Shown here: positions 10,715 through 21,607 of the stretch, piece after piece | How the letters are laid out: each line of letters starts with the position of its first letter | How positions within the stretch are numbered: the stretch's first letter is position 1 | DNA from: Nitzschia sp. DOCU1 | Taxonomy: Eukaryota > Bacillariophyta > Bacillariophyceae > Bacillariales > Bacillariaceae | Direction of reading: 5' to 3' | DNA: 64,000 nt | Assembly (NCBI GenBank): GCA_951394045.1 | Contig: OX595985.1 | Location: 620,001 to 684,000 of the forward strand | Translations under genes and position numbers: made by a program | The notes under the pieces: model-generated | Seen by the model: only the letters and a program-made list of their open reading frames with translations | What the model was told of the DNA's origin: nothing | The model's database searches: none

Positions 10715-11893
10715 ATGGTATCTCAAAATGCAATTATTGCTGCCTTGTCGTCAACCGCGTTGATTAGTTTGGCGCCGAATGTTTTGCTTCTGCTCTTTCC
10801 GCATTACGCCAGCGGAGAAGGCGAGCACAGTTCGTTTCTGACTCTGGGCCAGGCAATGGGAGCAGGAGGTTTGCTTGGAGACGTATTTCTACATACGATT
10901 CCGCATGCCCATGGAGGAGAAGATGTTGGGCTTTGGGTTCTCTTGGGATTTACAATCTTTCTTGTGGCCGACATGTTATTACGGTGGCTGGGGGGAGGGC
11001 ACTCTCACAATCACTCCAAGGACGACAAGAAGCATACCGAGAAGGATCATCATCACGAGGAGATGAAGACATCGGTTATCCTGTTAAACTTGGCTGCCGA
11101 TGCTATGCACAATTTTACGGATGGATTGGCGATTGGTGCTTCCTTTACGGCGCTGAATGATCCTGATGCCAGCGTGCTTTCTTTGTTGAAGTCACGGGGT
11201 GGAATTGCTACACTGTCGATTCTTCTGCACGAAGTTCCACATGAGCTGAGCGATTTTGCAATCTTGGTGAAGAATGGATACAGCAAACGACAAGCAATTA
11301 TGGCGCAATTCGGAACAGCACTGGCAGCCATGGCCGGAACTGTTGTGGGCATTGCATTGGAGGGATTTGCAGGCGAAGCCTTGATTTATATCACGGCTGG
11401 AGGCTTTGTATATCTTGCAGCTTGCACCATCTTACCCGAAATATTGGAAGAGAAGACTACGTTGAAGTTTCGATTCCTACAACTACTTTTCTTTGGTGCC
11501 GGCATTGCTTTTTTGTATGGTGTGAGCTTGTTGGAAGGAATGGATGGAGGACACCATGGGCACAGCCATGGGCACAACCACCATGCTAACCCACTGGAGC
11601 ATGTTCACCACATCCCTCCCGTAGAGCATATTCACGACCATCGGCATCACGAGCATTCGGCACATTTTCACAGTCAGCACACTCATGAGGACCACCATGA
11701 GAACCATGAGCATTCGGCAAATGTTCACAGTCAGCACTCTCGTGACGACCACCATGAGCATCACGAGCATTCGGCACATGCTCACAGTCCGCACTCTCAT
11801 GACGACCACCATGAGCATCACGAGCATTCGGCACATGCTCACAGTCCGCACTCTCATGACGACCACCATGAGCATCACGAACACGAGCTGTAG
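10715..11893 (+). CDS. ZIP (SLC39, LIV-1 subfamily) zinc transporter
   Basis: Single exon, 392 residues, ATG at 10715. Membrane segments cover about residues 6-30, 42-62, 71-91, 120-148, 163-185 and onward. LIV-1/ZIP7-type signatures are clear: HNFTDGLAIG (132-141) in TM4 and HEVPHELSDFAILVKNG (from 172) in TM5, the metal-binding pair that moves zinc into the cytosol. There is a His-rich loop between TM3 and TM4 (HSHNHSKDD...HHHEE). The C-terminus is unusual: about 100 residues of tandem His-rich repeats (unit DHHEHHEHSAHAHSPHSHD) ending in EHEL. The ZIP7 group typically sits in the ER/Golgi; the EHEL end resembles an ER-retrieval signal, though that is speculative. The tail probably buffers or senses zinc. 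Confidence 0.88.
   Translation: MVSQNAIIAALSSTALISLAPNVLLLLFPHYASGEGEHSSFLTLGQAMGAGGLLGDVFLHTIPHAHGGEDVGLWVLLGFTIFLVADMLLRWLGGGHSHNHSKDDKKHTEKDHHHEEMKTSVILLNLAADAMHNFTDGLAIGASFTALNDPDASVLSLLKSRGGIATLSILLHEVPHELSDFAILVKNGYSKRQAIMAQFGTALAAMAGTVVGIALEGFAGEALIYITAGGFVYLAACTILPEILEEKTTLKFRFLQLLFFGAGIAFLYGVSLLEGMDGGHHGHSHGHNHHANPLEHVHHIPPVEHIHDHRHHEHSAHFHSQHTHEDHHENHEHSANVHSQHSRDDHHEHHEHSAHAHSPHSHDDHHEHHEHSAHAHSPHSHDDHHEHHEHEL
11640..11889 (+). repeat. 57-bp tandem repeats encoding His-rich ZIP tail
   Basis: The last two full units (starting near 11747 and 11804) are essentially identical 57-bp copies. Upstream units are more diverged and one is shortened. Each encodes 19 residues rich in His, Asp and Glu. 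Near-identity points to recent unit expansion. Confidence 0.8.
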
Positions 11894-12086
11894 GAGACGA
11901 GTATTGGTGGAAAGCACAATCTAAATTGCTGCAAAGCCACACCAAACGCATGATCAAAGGTGCGATAACCTGCAGCCACTACGACATCATTTTTGTTGAA
12001 TTGCGTGACCAATGGTCACGCTCGAGCAAATTACGGCATGGCAATTCATACTAATAGAAAACCTCTATTGTAGTCACCATTTCCCC

Positions 12087-14553
12087 TCACGAATTCATCA
12101 TTTCATCTTCTAGTGCCGCAGCCAGATCGTCATCCTCTTCGCCACTTGTATCACTACTAGTATCGCTGACATCGGTACCGGTCGAGTTGTCCACTTTGGA
12201 TTCTTGAAGTGGTTGCTTGTTGGCGGCTTTAGCAGGAGATGGATTAGCCGACGTGTCGGCACCCAACAAATGCAGCTTGATATCTCGACGAGTCATACTC
12301 CAATAACATTCCACAAGCCAAGCCGCCTTGACGAGAACACAGCCAGGAATCTTTCGTGCCGCCAAGCATTTGTCTGTACCATCCTTGGCGGCAACTAAAT
12401 GCGTGACTCCAGGCTCCACCTTTTCCACCACCTAGACAAGGTGACAGGCGGGGTTAGAACCCCAAAATCCAGATTCATGTCGATACCACAAGTCCAAATT
12501 GTTTTCAACTCACCTTTGCCCCCAAACTTTGAGCGTATCGAACAATGGGCGGTCTTGCCGCGTTCGCACCGATTAGCTTCTTGTGCAACGGAACTAGCCC
12601 GCTCAACACCAACGTAGTATTGCGTAGAACCTGCGACCGCATTTGTGCCAACAGCTCTGGAACAGTTTTACGATTGTTCATGTCTTGCCGGTAGTACCTT
12701 CGATGTAAACCCTTAAGTATTCGACTCGTCCAAACCAATTGAACATCCTTTTCCACATACGGATCCTCTCCATTGCCAGTCTGGGCCCCTGACAAATCTT
12801 CTCCCGCGGCATTGTTTACATCTGCAAAACCCATGAAGGGCTGCCAGTGATACGGTCGCACCAGTAGCAAGTTATCCGGCGGTTCTCCTTTGATGGTTAC
12901 ATCAGAGTTGTCTTCGGCATTCGCCCATACATCTTCTCTGTCATCAACTACTGCAGCCATCGTTCCTCCACAGGGAAAAATTCGTTTCAAACTCTTGACG
13001 TCTCGTCCAAGATCTCCCACGTCTGTCCGTGACACAACACGACTTCCAAAAATCTTCTGTCGGAGTTCCCATGCCTTCTTCTCCAGCCCGTCCGCTGCCT
13101 CCAATTCTTTTTTGAGAGCGTCCAGCTTCTCCTTGGTCATATGATCACTCTTCGCCGGAGGCTTGCTGTCCTCCTCCAAGTCACTTGGGCCAGGTTCGTC
13201 TTGCGGAACTCCAAAAGACACCTTCTTGCGTTTCTTTGCGGGTTGTTCGGTATTATTGCCATTGGGTGAAAAGTCGTTTTTTCGCTTTTTCGTGCCGTCT
13301 TCGTCGTCCGTGGTCTCCGTTGACGATTGCTTGAGCGATTGAATCCTTTGAAACTCAATTTCTGCAATGTGGACTTGGTAGCGGAGCTGTTCCAGGTCAT
13401 CGATATCTCGGGTAGAACCCAACAAATGGCGACACAATACGATGGTAATTTCTTCTGCATACTGTCTCGTTCCCGCTGTGTAGACAGTCAGCTCATAGTC
13501 GGGCTGCACGCTCTGCAAAAAGGTTTTGATATGGGGCCTCAACTTGACGAAATGTTGCATAAACATGTGCGCATGTGGGTGTGAATTGCCCGCATTGGCC
13601 ATGCCTTCCATCATGGGTAATCGCAAAGTCCGAACATCATCCTTGTCATGAAATTGCTGAGCCCGTGGATCGGCAGTTGCATGCACTAGTGTGTGATCCA
13701 AGTCTAGCACCAGCGACAACTTGGCTTGCTGTAATAGTCGCTCTGTATCACGCTCTGCCATTTTGCGGCTTTCCTCCGCCGATACAGTCATTGTTACTCC
13801 TCCTGAAACAGTCACCTGAGAAGTTTTCCCTTTTGGACCGGAATTGTCTGAGTCTGACAGCGGCACAGGGACCACTTGGCTTTGATTGGATAATCCTTCG
13901 TCGTCGCCATCCTCTTGGCGGGTGATGGATTCTCCGCACACTACGCAGATTCCTTCCAGAAACGCTGGGTGTAAACACTCCTCGATGTACCCGATAGCAC
14001 GTGGAGATGGTGTGTCTGTCGACTCTGGATTCGGGGAGGTCCGCAATATACCAGTTGCTGGGGCTAGAACTGGGTATTCAGATTCTTTCAGTGAGCTCGA
14101 TGGCGAGGAAGATAACGCAGATGTCACCGCCAAGGTACTAGTAGCATTTGAATCTGAGGACCTGTTACTGTCAGCATCGTCCTTTGTTAAAATCTTTTCA
14201 GAAGATAACTTTTCTGCGATGCGCTGCTGAATGCTGGAGATGGCATCCAGATTTTTTCCGCTGTCAGAACCGGGTCTGGAATTTAGCGCTGGAGCCGAGC
14301 CAGCCGCCGAGGGCACCACCCGTTTCCTTCGATTCGGTCGCTTGTGCGCCGACGAAGAATCGGCCACATGGGGAGGTGCCGGAGCTGTTGGAACCTTGGA
14401 GGTATCTTTTGGACATGCGAGGGCGACGGTCTCGCCTTTTCTCACTAATGCACCTTCTTTCACCTTCCAGCACTGCACCACTAAGTCAGCCCTAGGCAGC
14501 AGGATGTCGAAGCCCTTGCTTGTACGTTGTTCGCCATTCCTCCCGCTCGTCAT
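12087..14553 (-). CDS. FCP1: FCP1-type RNA polymerase II CTD phosphatase
   Basis: Two exons, complement(12514..14553) and complement(12087..12431), with an 82-bp intron (12432-12513, GTGAGT...CTAG), give 794 residues. The first ATG is 14553. Order of domains: an N-terminal biotinyl/lipoyl-like segment (about 10-45, KEGALVRKGETVALACP), also found at the start of animal FCP1; the FCP-homology catalytic domain with DLDHT (about 284-288, the DxDxT phosphoaspartate motif) through VDDREDVW (about 530); and a BRCT domain (about 620-730) split by the intron, whose second half reads VTHLVAAKDGTDKC...VLVKAAWLVECYW. An acidic tail follows (SDTSSDTSGEEDDD). FCP1 dephosphorylates the C-terminal domain of RNA polymerase II in the nucleus so that it can be recycled. 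Confidence 0.9.
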
Positions 14554-16072
14554 GTTGAACGAAGCAGTAACTCTTAGTTGCACCACCGCGGTCCTTCAGC
14601 TACCGGTTGTGGGGTTACTCTCAAAGCTTTTGCCGCAGGTACATTTATCAGTTGGGTATGACTGAACTCAAAATGCGAGATGTTGTAAGGGCGTCGAATG
14701 TATCATACATGCTCCCCCACCCTTTGTTTTGTTGTCGCCATCGTCGTCGGCCCGCCACATCCTGATGACCAGCATCCTCAACCATCATGCTCGAATGCCG
14801 CAAAAACATCGTGGTGTCGCGGGATCGCCCTCCGTGCGTGCGTCCATCAGTTCAACATTATTATTTTACCTATTGGAGATACATAATAAAGTAAACATGC
14901 CAAAATGCATCGATAGTGCGCGGGCCGGCCACGTCTATCTTCACGCAAGTCTAAGTACTCGTATGGGTCGAGCGCTTGATTGCAGTCCATCGAGTCAATG
15001 CTGTTCTGCTCGTCGCTCGTCTATGAAGCTCTCTGCTACTTCATACTTGTGCAACCTTCTTCTTTGCGTTCATTCTTGATATTCTGTTCTTTCCTCGTCG
15101 TCGTCTTGCGGCTGAGTTCTTCGTCGTGGTGGTTCTTGTTCCTGATTTGCTGCTTCTTCAACTACTACATAGGACCGCGGGAAGGTGTCATTCCCTCTTC
15201 TCTTGGGGCACCTTGGAACCACCAGGTAGGGCCTTTGTAGTTCGTCGACAGACCTCGAGAGAGCTTGGTATCGGGGGTGCTAGGATGGCCGCCCCAGCGG
15301 AATGCAAATCAAGAAAAATATGAAGGTACCAGATACAGACTTGCACCGAAGCAGGCGCTATGGCCATTGAGCAGGCTAATCTTCTATCTGTCATCATCAG
15401 TTTCCAACTATCGGGCCCAATACGATCCATGCATAGTAAACGTGCCAAATGTTCCACATGTCCCCTTGTCTCGCGTTAGGTTATCATACGTGCATATGTA
15501 ATGAAGTTACACATTATCTGGAATAGAAGGTCATGTAAACAATAGTTGTTGCTCTTACCACGAATGGTTGATTCGCCTCCATAATCAAAAATACCAAATG
15601 AAATAAAGTGGAACTTCAAACGAATAGAGTCGTAGATTTCTTAACGTGCAGATGTCATGCTATCCCAAGGAACATCATCGAAAGACGGTAGGATTCGGGC
15701 CATTTCTGCATACATATTTAGAATTTGATTTTGTTCTTGGCGACCCATGGGGATCATTTAAGCAAGGCGCAAACTTTTATCATCAAGGAATTGCGCTTCT
15801 TGATTTCCGAGTTCCCGCTGCAATGGCGTCATATAATTATGAAATTCGGGGAATACATGAGTAAAACCGCATACCGGTAGATAGTGGACCAAACATCATC
15901 GGTATCGGAAGTACCAATACCATTGTTATTAATAGCAGTCTGCTGCATCATCTGCGTTGGTAGTCGACGAAGACCCCCTCAGCTACCGATTCTTGGCGTT
16001 TTCCCATTCTTCTCGAGGACTCTTAGCACCACCAGGGTCGACGGGAAGAAGAAGAAAGGCAACGTTGTGATT
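14554..16072. other. 1.5 kb spacer, no gene seen
   Basis: Short open frames on both strands lack recognisable domains or acceptable starts. A TACCGGTA palindrome occurs at 15872-15879. The region separates the FCP1 start from a DUF6824 gene reading the other way, so it contains both promoters. Confidence 0.45.
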
Positions 16073-18278
16073 ATGGGGATGATGATAAAGAGTGCTGCAG
16101 ATGCTGATTCTGTTCTGCTGCCGGAATGGTTTACTCCCTCAGATAAAGACGTCATTGTCGGTTGGGCACGGCAACATCAAGGCCATGGTACGTTCAAGCA
16201 CCGAGGACGAGGAGGGGGACAAGACTGATGTTTTCTGGCATCATGAAACGAGACAGACAGGGATGCGAGGAGGAGGAACGAAGCATAACATCGTCTCAAG
16301 CCACCAGCCACCAGCAAAACTCTGACCTTGCGTTTTCTTCGTCGTCTCGACTCCGCACATCTTATCGCTCTTTTTGACCTATACTCTAGTCGGTAATGAG
16401 AGGTTCCGGAGGCTAGTGAAATTTGCTGCTCCTCTGTATGATGCCGCTTCATCCAAGCTGGAAAAAACTAACGTAATCGCGGCAGTAGTAGACAAGGTTC
16501 GGCGGGATAGTCCCGGTGGCGGTTTTGTGAAGAAGGATTCTAAAACTGGGTTGTGGTTCGAAATCGGTGATGATAAAGCCCGCGACAAAGTTGGGCATGC
16601 GATCCGCCGGTGTCTTGTTGAAACCACGGCATCTACCACTACTAAGAAGAAAGAAGCAACAGGGAGAAGCATGGGTAGTTCTTCTGTTTCCACCTCAGAG
16701 GGAGGAGCAGGCCGCGATTCCAGGAATTTGATAGGTGCCCAGATATCGATTCTTGATCATGACAAAACTCCGCCTTCGTCTTTGTTGGATGATTTTGAGT
16801 TCGAGGAAAAACTTGTTGGCGGGCAAAAGAAGCTGCCCCCGAACAAGAACAAGAGGATTGCCGAGGAAGAAGAGTGGAATCGTCTCCTACTCCATGGCAA
16901 AGGTGCTGCAGCTTTTGATAGCATTGTCGTTCCTCCCTTCGTGCTTCAACAAACGAATAGAGGAGCTTTACAAGATCAATCGGACTTGGCTCGACACCCG
17001 CCGAATGAACAGATTAGGGGCGGGTCAGGCGGGCGGCTGCTAGGGGAGAAGAATGATGCAGTGGGGGCATCAGATGGAAACTCAGGCGGATTATCGTATG
17101 ATCAAAGCGATCGCAACAACCGTGAATTGTTGATGCGCGGCAAGAACACTAAAGCTCCGGGGACATGGAGTAGCGGTAGCATTAGTAGCAATCGATTGGG
17201 GGGTCCAGATTTGGTACTAGCGACCAGCAGCAGCAACAGATATGAACAATTCCCCAGGAGCCACGTCGATCCTGCTTTCCTTCCTCCACCAGCCACCACT
17301 GGGCTCGAATACCACTACCAGCAGGGGGGTTCAAACATGTTGATTCCACAGCTACTACATGGCCAACAAGTTCCGAATGTTTACCACAACTCGGTGACTA
17401 GTGGTGTGCACCAAGGTGACTTAAACCAGAAGATTGGACTGAGCCTGGAGGAGAGCAGCTTTCTCCTCCTGCGACAGCAGCAGCAGCAGCAGCAGCAACC
17501 GGCGTCGTTTGGAGGTGTGGCAAGCCAAAACAGAGAAATGCTCGGTGCTGGTGGAAGTTTTTACAACCCAAGCACAGCAGCTGCTGGGTCTTCCTCCACT
17601 TTATCGGACCTCCTCTTCTTTCCAGATGGTGCTAATATTGTTAGTGGCGCTGGTGGTGATGGGATTGTTGGAAGAACAAGCGGCACCCCCAGCAGCGCTA
17701 TCGTTTCGGTGCTACAGTCAAGTTCATTTCCGCCGCACGACTACTTTCCGTCCCTTACTAACCAGCACGCTCGTGTTGAGGGGCTTTTTCCGCACGAGAC
17801 GATGCCATTTGAAGCAACCGGTAGCAGCCCTAGTACTATGCCGGCCGCTGTGGTTGCGACACAAAGAGTGCCTGGTGTTAACAGCAGTATCGCCGCCAAC
17901 GAGCTTCTACTAGGGCAGTTACGACGACAGAGGAGTGCTGCTGGCGGCGCCGGAGGGAACATGCTGGATGTTCCTAGGAGTACTACTAACTGGATGAGCG
18001 CCCACCCTGCAGGCCACCATTTGACTTCGTCATTTCACCAGCAGCCCCCAGCATTCAGTGGGGCGAGCCTTGATAGTCGGCACCTTGGAGCCGCGCTATT
18101 AGGTGATCATCACCACCAAGTTGCGAGTTCTTCTACTACTAGTAGTAGCAGGTTGTTCCTTTATCCTCATACTGGTGGAGCAGGAGGAGGGAACAACGAG
18201 GACGACGACGATTATCCAGGGGAGGATGATTTCTACCATTTTGGAAGAAACGAAGGCGGCGGCGGGCGCGGCGCATAG
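16073..18278 (+). CDS. DUF6824-domain protein (copy A)
   Basis: Two exons, 16073..16187 and 16390..18278, joined across a 202-bp intron, encode 667 residues. The domain spans the junction: FTPSDKDVIVGWARQHQGH, then VGNERFRRLVKFAAPLY, VVDKVRRDSPGGGFVKKD and WFEIGDDKARDKVGHAIRR, following the DUF6824 pattern (GxRNxHxGNxxFRxLV ... GGGFL...W.xvgDxkArxKvxxAlR). The rest is long, low-complexity and rich in Ser, Gly, His and Gln with an eight-Gln run near 17477-17500, and ends in acidic and Gly-rich stretches. The family is strongly expanded in diatoms; a DNA-binding/regulatory role is often supposed but not established. It resembles the HSF-like layout of a small folded N-terminus plus a disordered tail, but it is not an HSF. 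A paralogue lies at 38136. Confidence 0.82.
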
Positions 18279-19014
18279 TAGGCAAAAGCAGGAGCCGACG
18301 AGGTGCCGAAGTTGCGTTTCCTTCTTTTTGCAATGATGATCATGGCTGTTGTTACTGTGCTAGTGGTGGGCGGTCTGGGTATCGGGAATGGCTACTACTA
18401 CTCGTTACTGTTGCACCTTTTCTGTCTCTTTTGCGCCATCCGTCCCTGCTAGCATTCGAGTTTTTGTACCGCAGGATTTGCTTCCCCTGCGAGTTTTTGA
18501 AGATTTATAATAGAGCACTTACCCAATATACTAGATGATATCATGCTCAACATATGTACTGCACCCACCCCGCAAAGGATGAAGGAGCGAGATTGTATGG
18601 TATCTCAAATTTGCAACATGCTCCAAAGTACTGGGATTCCCCAACAAATACATGATTTTCGCCATGCCTCTTTACTACTAGTACTAGCTAGCGACGCGTG
18701 TTGGCAACAACCAAAGATAATGGGGTCATTGGTGCAAGAGCCAACAGCACCAGAATCAAATAAACAGGACAAAGTGATGAATCTAATGCAATAATCTTCC
18801 GTCATTCGCTTTTGCTTGCCTGAAAATGCTGCACGAATATTTAAGGCCAGTGCCCGCCTTGAAACTGGAGCTCTAGTCTTTGCTATTTCGATTGTCACAG
18901 CGCCTCCAACGGACATACACTCGTTGCACCTGCCATTTGATAAATAGATCGTCCAGTTGCGAACGAATTCTACTAGACAGACGCCAACGAAAATCAACTT
19001 CATCTTCCAGTACT
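18279..19014. other. Convergent 3' region, no gene seen
   Basis: Lies between the stop codons of the DUF6824 gene (plus) and the His-rich gene (minus), so both 3' UTRs are expected here. A TACTAGTA palindrome occurs at 18676-18683. No coding sequence is supported. Confidence 0.45.
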
Positions 19015-20011
19015 CTATTCTTCCATCTTCTTAACGCCGTCCGAGGCACTCAGCGATGATTCCCCAGTCCATGTTCCCCCAAAAGGAGCCGCCATGGGGT
19101 CGTCTCCGCCCTCCATGGCCCGCTTCTTCCAAGCCGGCATTTCCTCCTCTGGTGGTTTGGCATGACCATGATCATGACCGTGGTGTTCATGGTGTTTTTC
19201 TTCCTTCTCGTGGTGGTGGTGGCCGTGATCGTGGTCCTCTACACAAGAGAAACAAAACGTGGTGAGCTTTACAAGAATTCGTACGAGCTAGAACCCAACC
19301 AAAGAGACGTACCAGTACACTTCTCGCCGTGGCCATGGGAATGTTCGTGGTGCCCGCGGTGATCCTGAGAGTGGTCTACAAACAAGCCAAAAAAGGAAAA
19401 GTGAGACGTCGACTGCCAAACTGGTGCCGACATAACGTAACAACTCAGGTCGAATCATCCTACCATGCTCTTTCTTATGGCCGTGCGAATGATCATGATG
19501 TTCGTGCTCTTCTTTCTTGTGACCGTGCGAATGATCATGGTCGTGGTGCTCCTTTTTGTGCCCGTGGGAATGATCGTGATCTTTCTCGTGGCCGTGCGAA
19601 TCATGCCCATGGTCGGCTGCGATAATGAGGCAAATCGAATGAGCGAAACAAGCTTAGAACGCAATCTGAACGCATGACATGAAACTAACAGCATCCGAAC
19701 AACTCACCCGTGCATTTTTCGTGACCGTGATAGTGGGCGTGGGGATCCGGATCATTAGCTGTTCTGATTTCTTCCTCCAGACCTTTGATTTCCGCCCGGA
19801 GCGTTCCGATGTAACCTCGGAGGGTCACTTGCTGTGCTGCCGTCAACTCGGACAAGCAGTTCTTGACATTGTCGGGGATCGGCTTCACCATCTTCGGATA
19901 GTAGATATGGTATTTCAAAACAACTAGTGGTAGTGCTTGGAGGAAATGACTCATGCTTTCGCCTCGCGGCTTTCCGACATCGGAAAACGTGTCTTGCTTT
20001 GCGGCTGCCAT
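19015..20011 (-). CDS. Histidine-rich putative metal-binding protein, four exons
   Basis: Exons complement(19708..20011), (19464..19616), (19313..19375) and (19015..19238) encode 247 residues; all three introns are GT-AG and all are phase 1. Residues 1-95 are non-repetitive (a possible membrane-proximal helix, LPLVVLKYHIYYPKMVKP, then a coiled-coil-like TLRAEIKGLEEEI). After that come dense His clusters of the form DHSHGHKKEH, repeated. Exon 1 ends HGHEKCTG and exon 3 ends HGHGEKCTG, so the exons look duplicated. The C-terminus is different: KPPEEEMPAWKKRAM, DDPMAAPFGGTW and an acidic end. Zinc, nickel or copper binding is likely from composition; no enzyme domain is seen. It is divergent from the LHC gene with 425 bp between start codons. 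Confidence 0.8.
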
Positions 20012-20436
20012 GCTATGTCTGCTGCGCGACACCCATCACGAAGAGTTGGCCCGTCCTTGTTTTTCTTGTAATCTCGCCGGCGCGCCGGAAACTGGCGAAT
20101 GGCGAATGCTGAAATTCGACCAAATCGACTCTGTGCTGTTTGAGGACTCACAAATTATCTCTTTTCGGTGAGTGTGCTCCAAAATGTTGGTCCATCCTTC
20201 CGTCCGGATGAGTGGGTGTTTACGTCGTCGTCGTCCATTTCTCGCGATCCAAGAACCTCAACTTGACTTTTCTGGATCCCCACGTACGCGATGCCGTTAC
20301 TGCCGAAGGAGTGGACGCAACAAATCCAGCGTGCTCATCTCCAAGCTCCGAGAAGATCGACAAGACGCTTGACGTTGCGTTTCGTCGTCTTCACCAAACT
20401 CCCACTTCTCAAGTTTCCAGACAAAGTGCATCCACC
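20012..20436. promoter_or_regulatory. Divergent promoter, His-rich gene / LHC gene
   Basis: 425 bp between two outward-reading start codons. The LHC gene should be strongly light-regulated, so this bidirectional promoter may co-express the His-rich protein (inference). No named element could be assigned with confidence. Confidence 0.45.
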
Positions 20437-21607
20437 ATGAAGCTCGCAACCGCCGCCCTCCTCATCGCCCCCGTGGCCGCCTTCAATATGGACATGACCT
20501 TCTCTCTCGGAAAGAAGAAGGCTCCCTCCATGAAGAAGGCTGCTGCCGCCCCCAAGAAGGTGTGTTCCGAAATTTGGATATCTTTGTGTAGCCATGTCCT
20601 GGGTTGGTCGGACTGTTTCATATTTTGTTTTCTATCAAATGCTCACTCTTCATTTTGTTACTAATTGTAATTAGGCTGCCTCCAAGGCTCCAGCGAAGGC
20701 TGCTCCAGCAAAGGCTCCTAAAGGTCCCGCATTGAAGTTCCAGATTTCCGCAAAGACGACTCCCGCACAGAAGAAAGCTGCCGCCATTGCCGTCGCCAAT
20801 AAGGTGTGTTTCGAAATTTGGGTATATCTTTGTGTACCAGTGTTCTGGGTTGGTTGAACAGTTTCTTATTGTGTATTGCATCGAATGCTCACTCTTCATT
20901 TTGTTACTAATTGTAATCAGGGTGGAGTTGTGGCCACGGCCTGGGCCAACGGCGCTAGATCCACCGCCCTCCCTTACGACGTAGCCCCCGCCTCCCTTGA
21001 CGGAAGCTTGTTGGGAGATGTTGGTTTCGACCCCTTTGGTTTCTCCATTACGCCTATTAATGGGTTCGAAAACATCGCGTCAAAGAACGGAACCCCCGAT
21101 GCCATTTCCTGGTACCGCGAGGCCGAACTCATCCACGGACGTATCGCCCAAGTGGCCGTTGTCGGTTTCATCGCCCCTGGACTTTTCGGAACCTTACCTG
21201 GAAACGAATGGACCGGCGTTGATGCTTACAGCTACACCAACCCCCTTGAGGCCTTTGACAAGGTCCCAGGCCTTGCCATCGTGCAAATCTTCCTCTTCAT
21301 GGCCTACCTTGAGGGACGCCGCATCAGAATCATCAAAGAAGAAGGAGCCAACTACATTCCTGGTGACCTCCGCCTTGGACAAGGCGAGGGACGTTTCAAC
21401 CCCTTCGGACTTGACTACACTCCTGAGCAGTACGAGGAGAAGCGATTGCAAGAGTTGAAGCACTGCCGTCTTGCTATGGTCGGTATCTTCGGACTTTGGG
21501 CCCAAGCTCGTGCATCTGGAATTAGTGTTGTCGACCAACTGGCAGCTGGCCTCACCACCCCTGACTACGTTGCCAAGGCCGGATACTTCCTCCCCGAGGG
21601 AATCTAA
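20437..21607 (+). CDS. Fucoxanthin-chlorophyll a/c-type light-harvesting protein, Lhcr-like
   Basis: Three exons (20437..20559, 20675..20803, 20921..21607), both introns phase 0, give 312 residues. The signal peptide MKLATAALLIAPVAAFN carries the ASAF-type plastid site. An unusually long Ala/Lys/Pro-rich segment (about 20-85) precedes the antenna domain. This has GDVGFDPFGFS, helix 1 WYREAELIHGRIAQVAVVGF (ExxxHGR chlorophyll-binding signature), a middle helix GLAIVQIFLFMAYLEGRR and helix 3 LQELKHCRLAMVGIFGLWAQA (ExxHCRLAM). It binds pigments in the thylakoid antenna. The WYREAE and SLLGDVGFDPFG features favour the Lhcr group over Lhcf, but the subgroup is not certain. The two introns are near copies of each other. 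Confidence 0.92.
20560..20920 (+). repeat. Twin introns from tandem exon-intron duplication
   Basis: Intron 1 (20560-20674, 115 bp) and intron 2 (20804-20920, 117 bp) of the LHC gene are near copies. They share GTGTGTT-CGAAATTTGG at the 5' end, a TCTTTGTGTA core, CTGGGTTGGT, and the 3' end AATGCTCACTCTTCATTTTG followed by TTACTAATTGTAAT-AG. The exon sequence before each intron is also related (AAGAAGGCTGCTGCCGCC versus AAGAAAGCTGCCGCC), which favours tandem duplication of an exon-intron block. Confidence 0.9.

Noticed and set aside
11586..11957. Minus-strand frames across the ZIP repeats
   Set aside because: Antisense shadows of the His-rich repeat; repetitive, without domain or plausible start.
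16073..18278. Heat-shock transcription factor
   Set aside because: Layout (small basic N-terminal domain, Gln-rich tail) is similar, but the motifs fit DUF6824 and not the HSF DNA-binding domain. The same holds for the gene at 38136.
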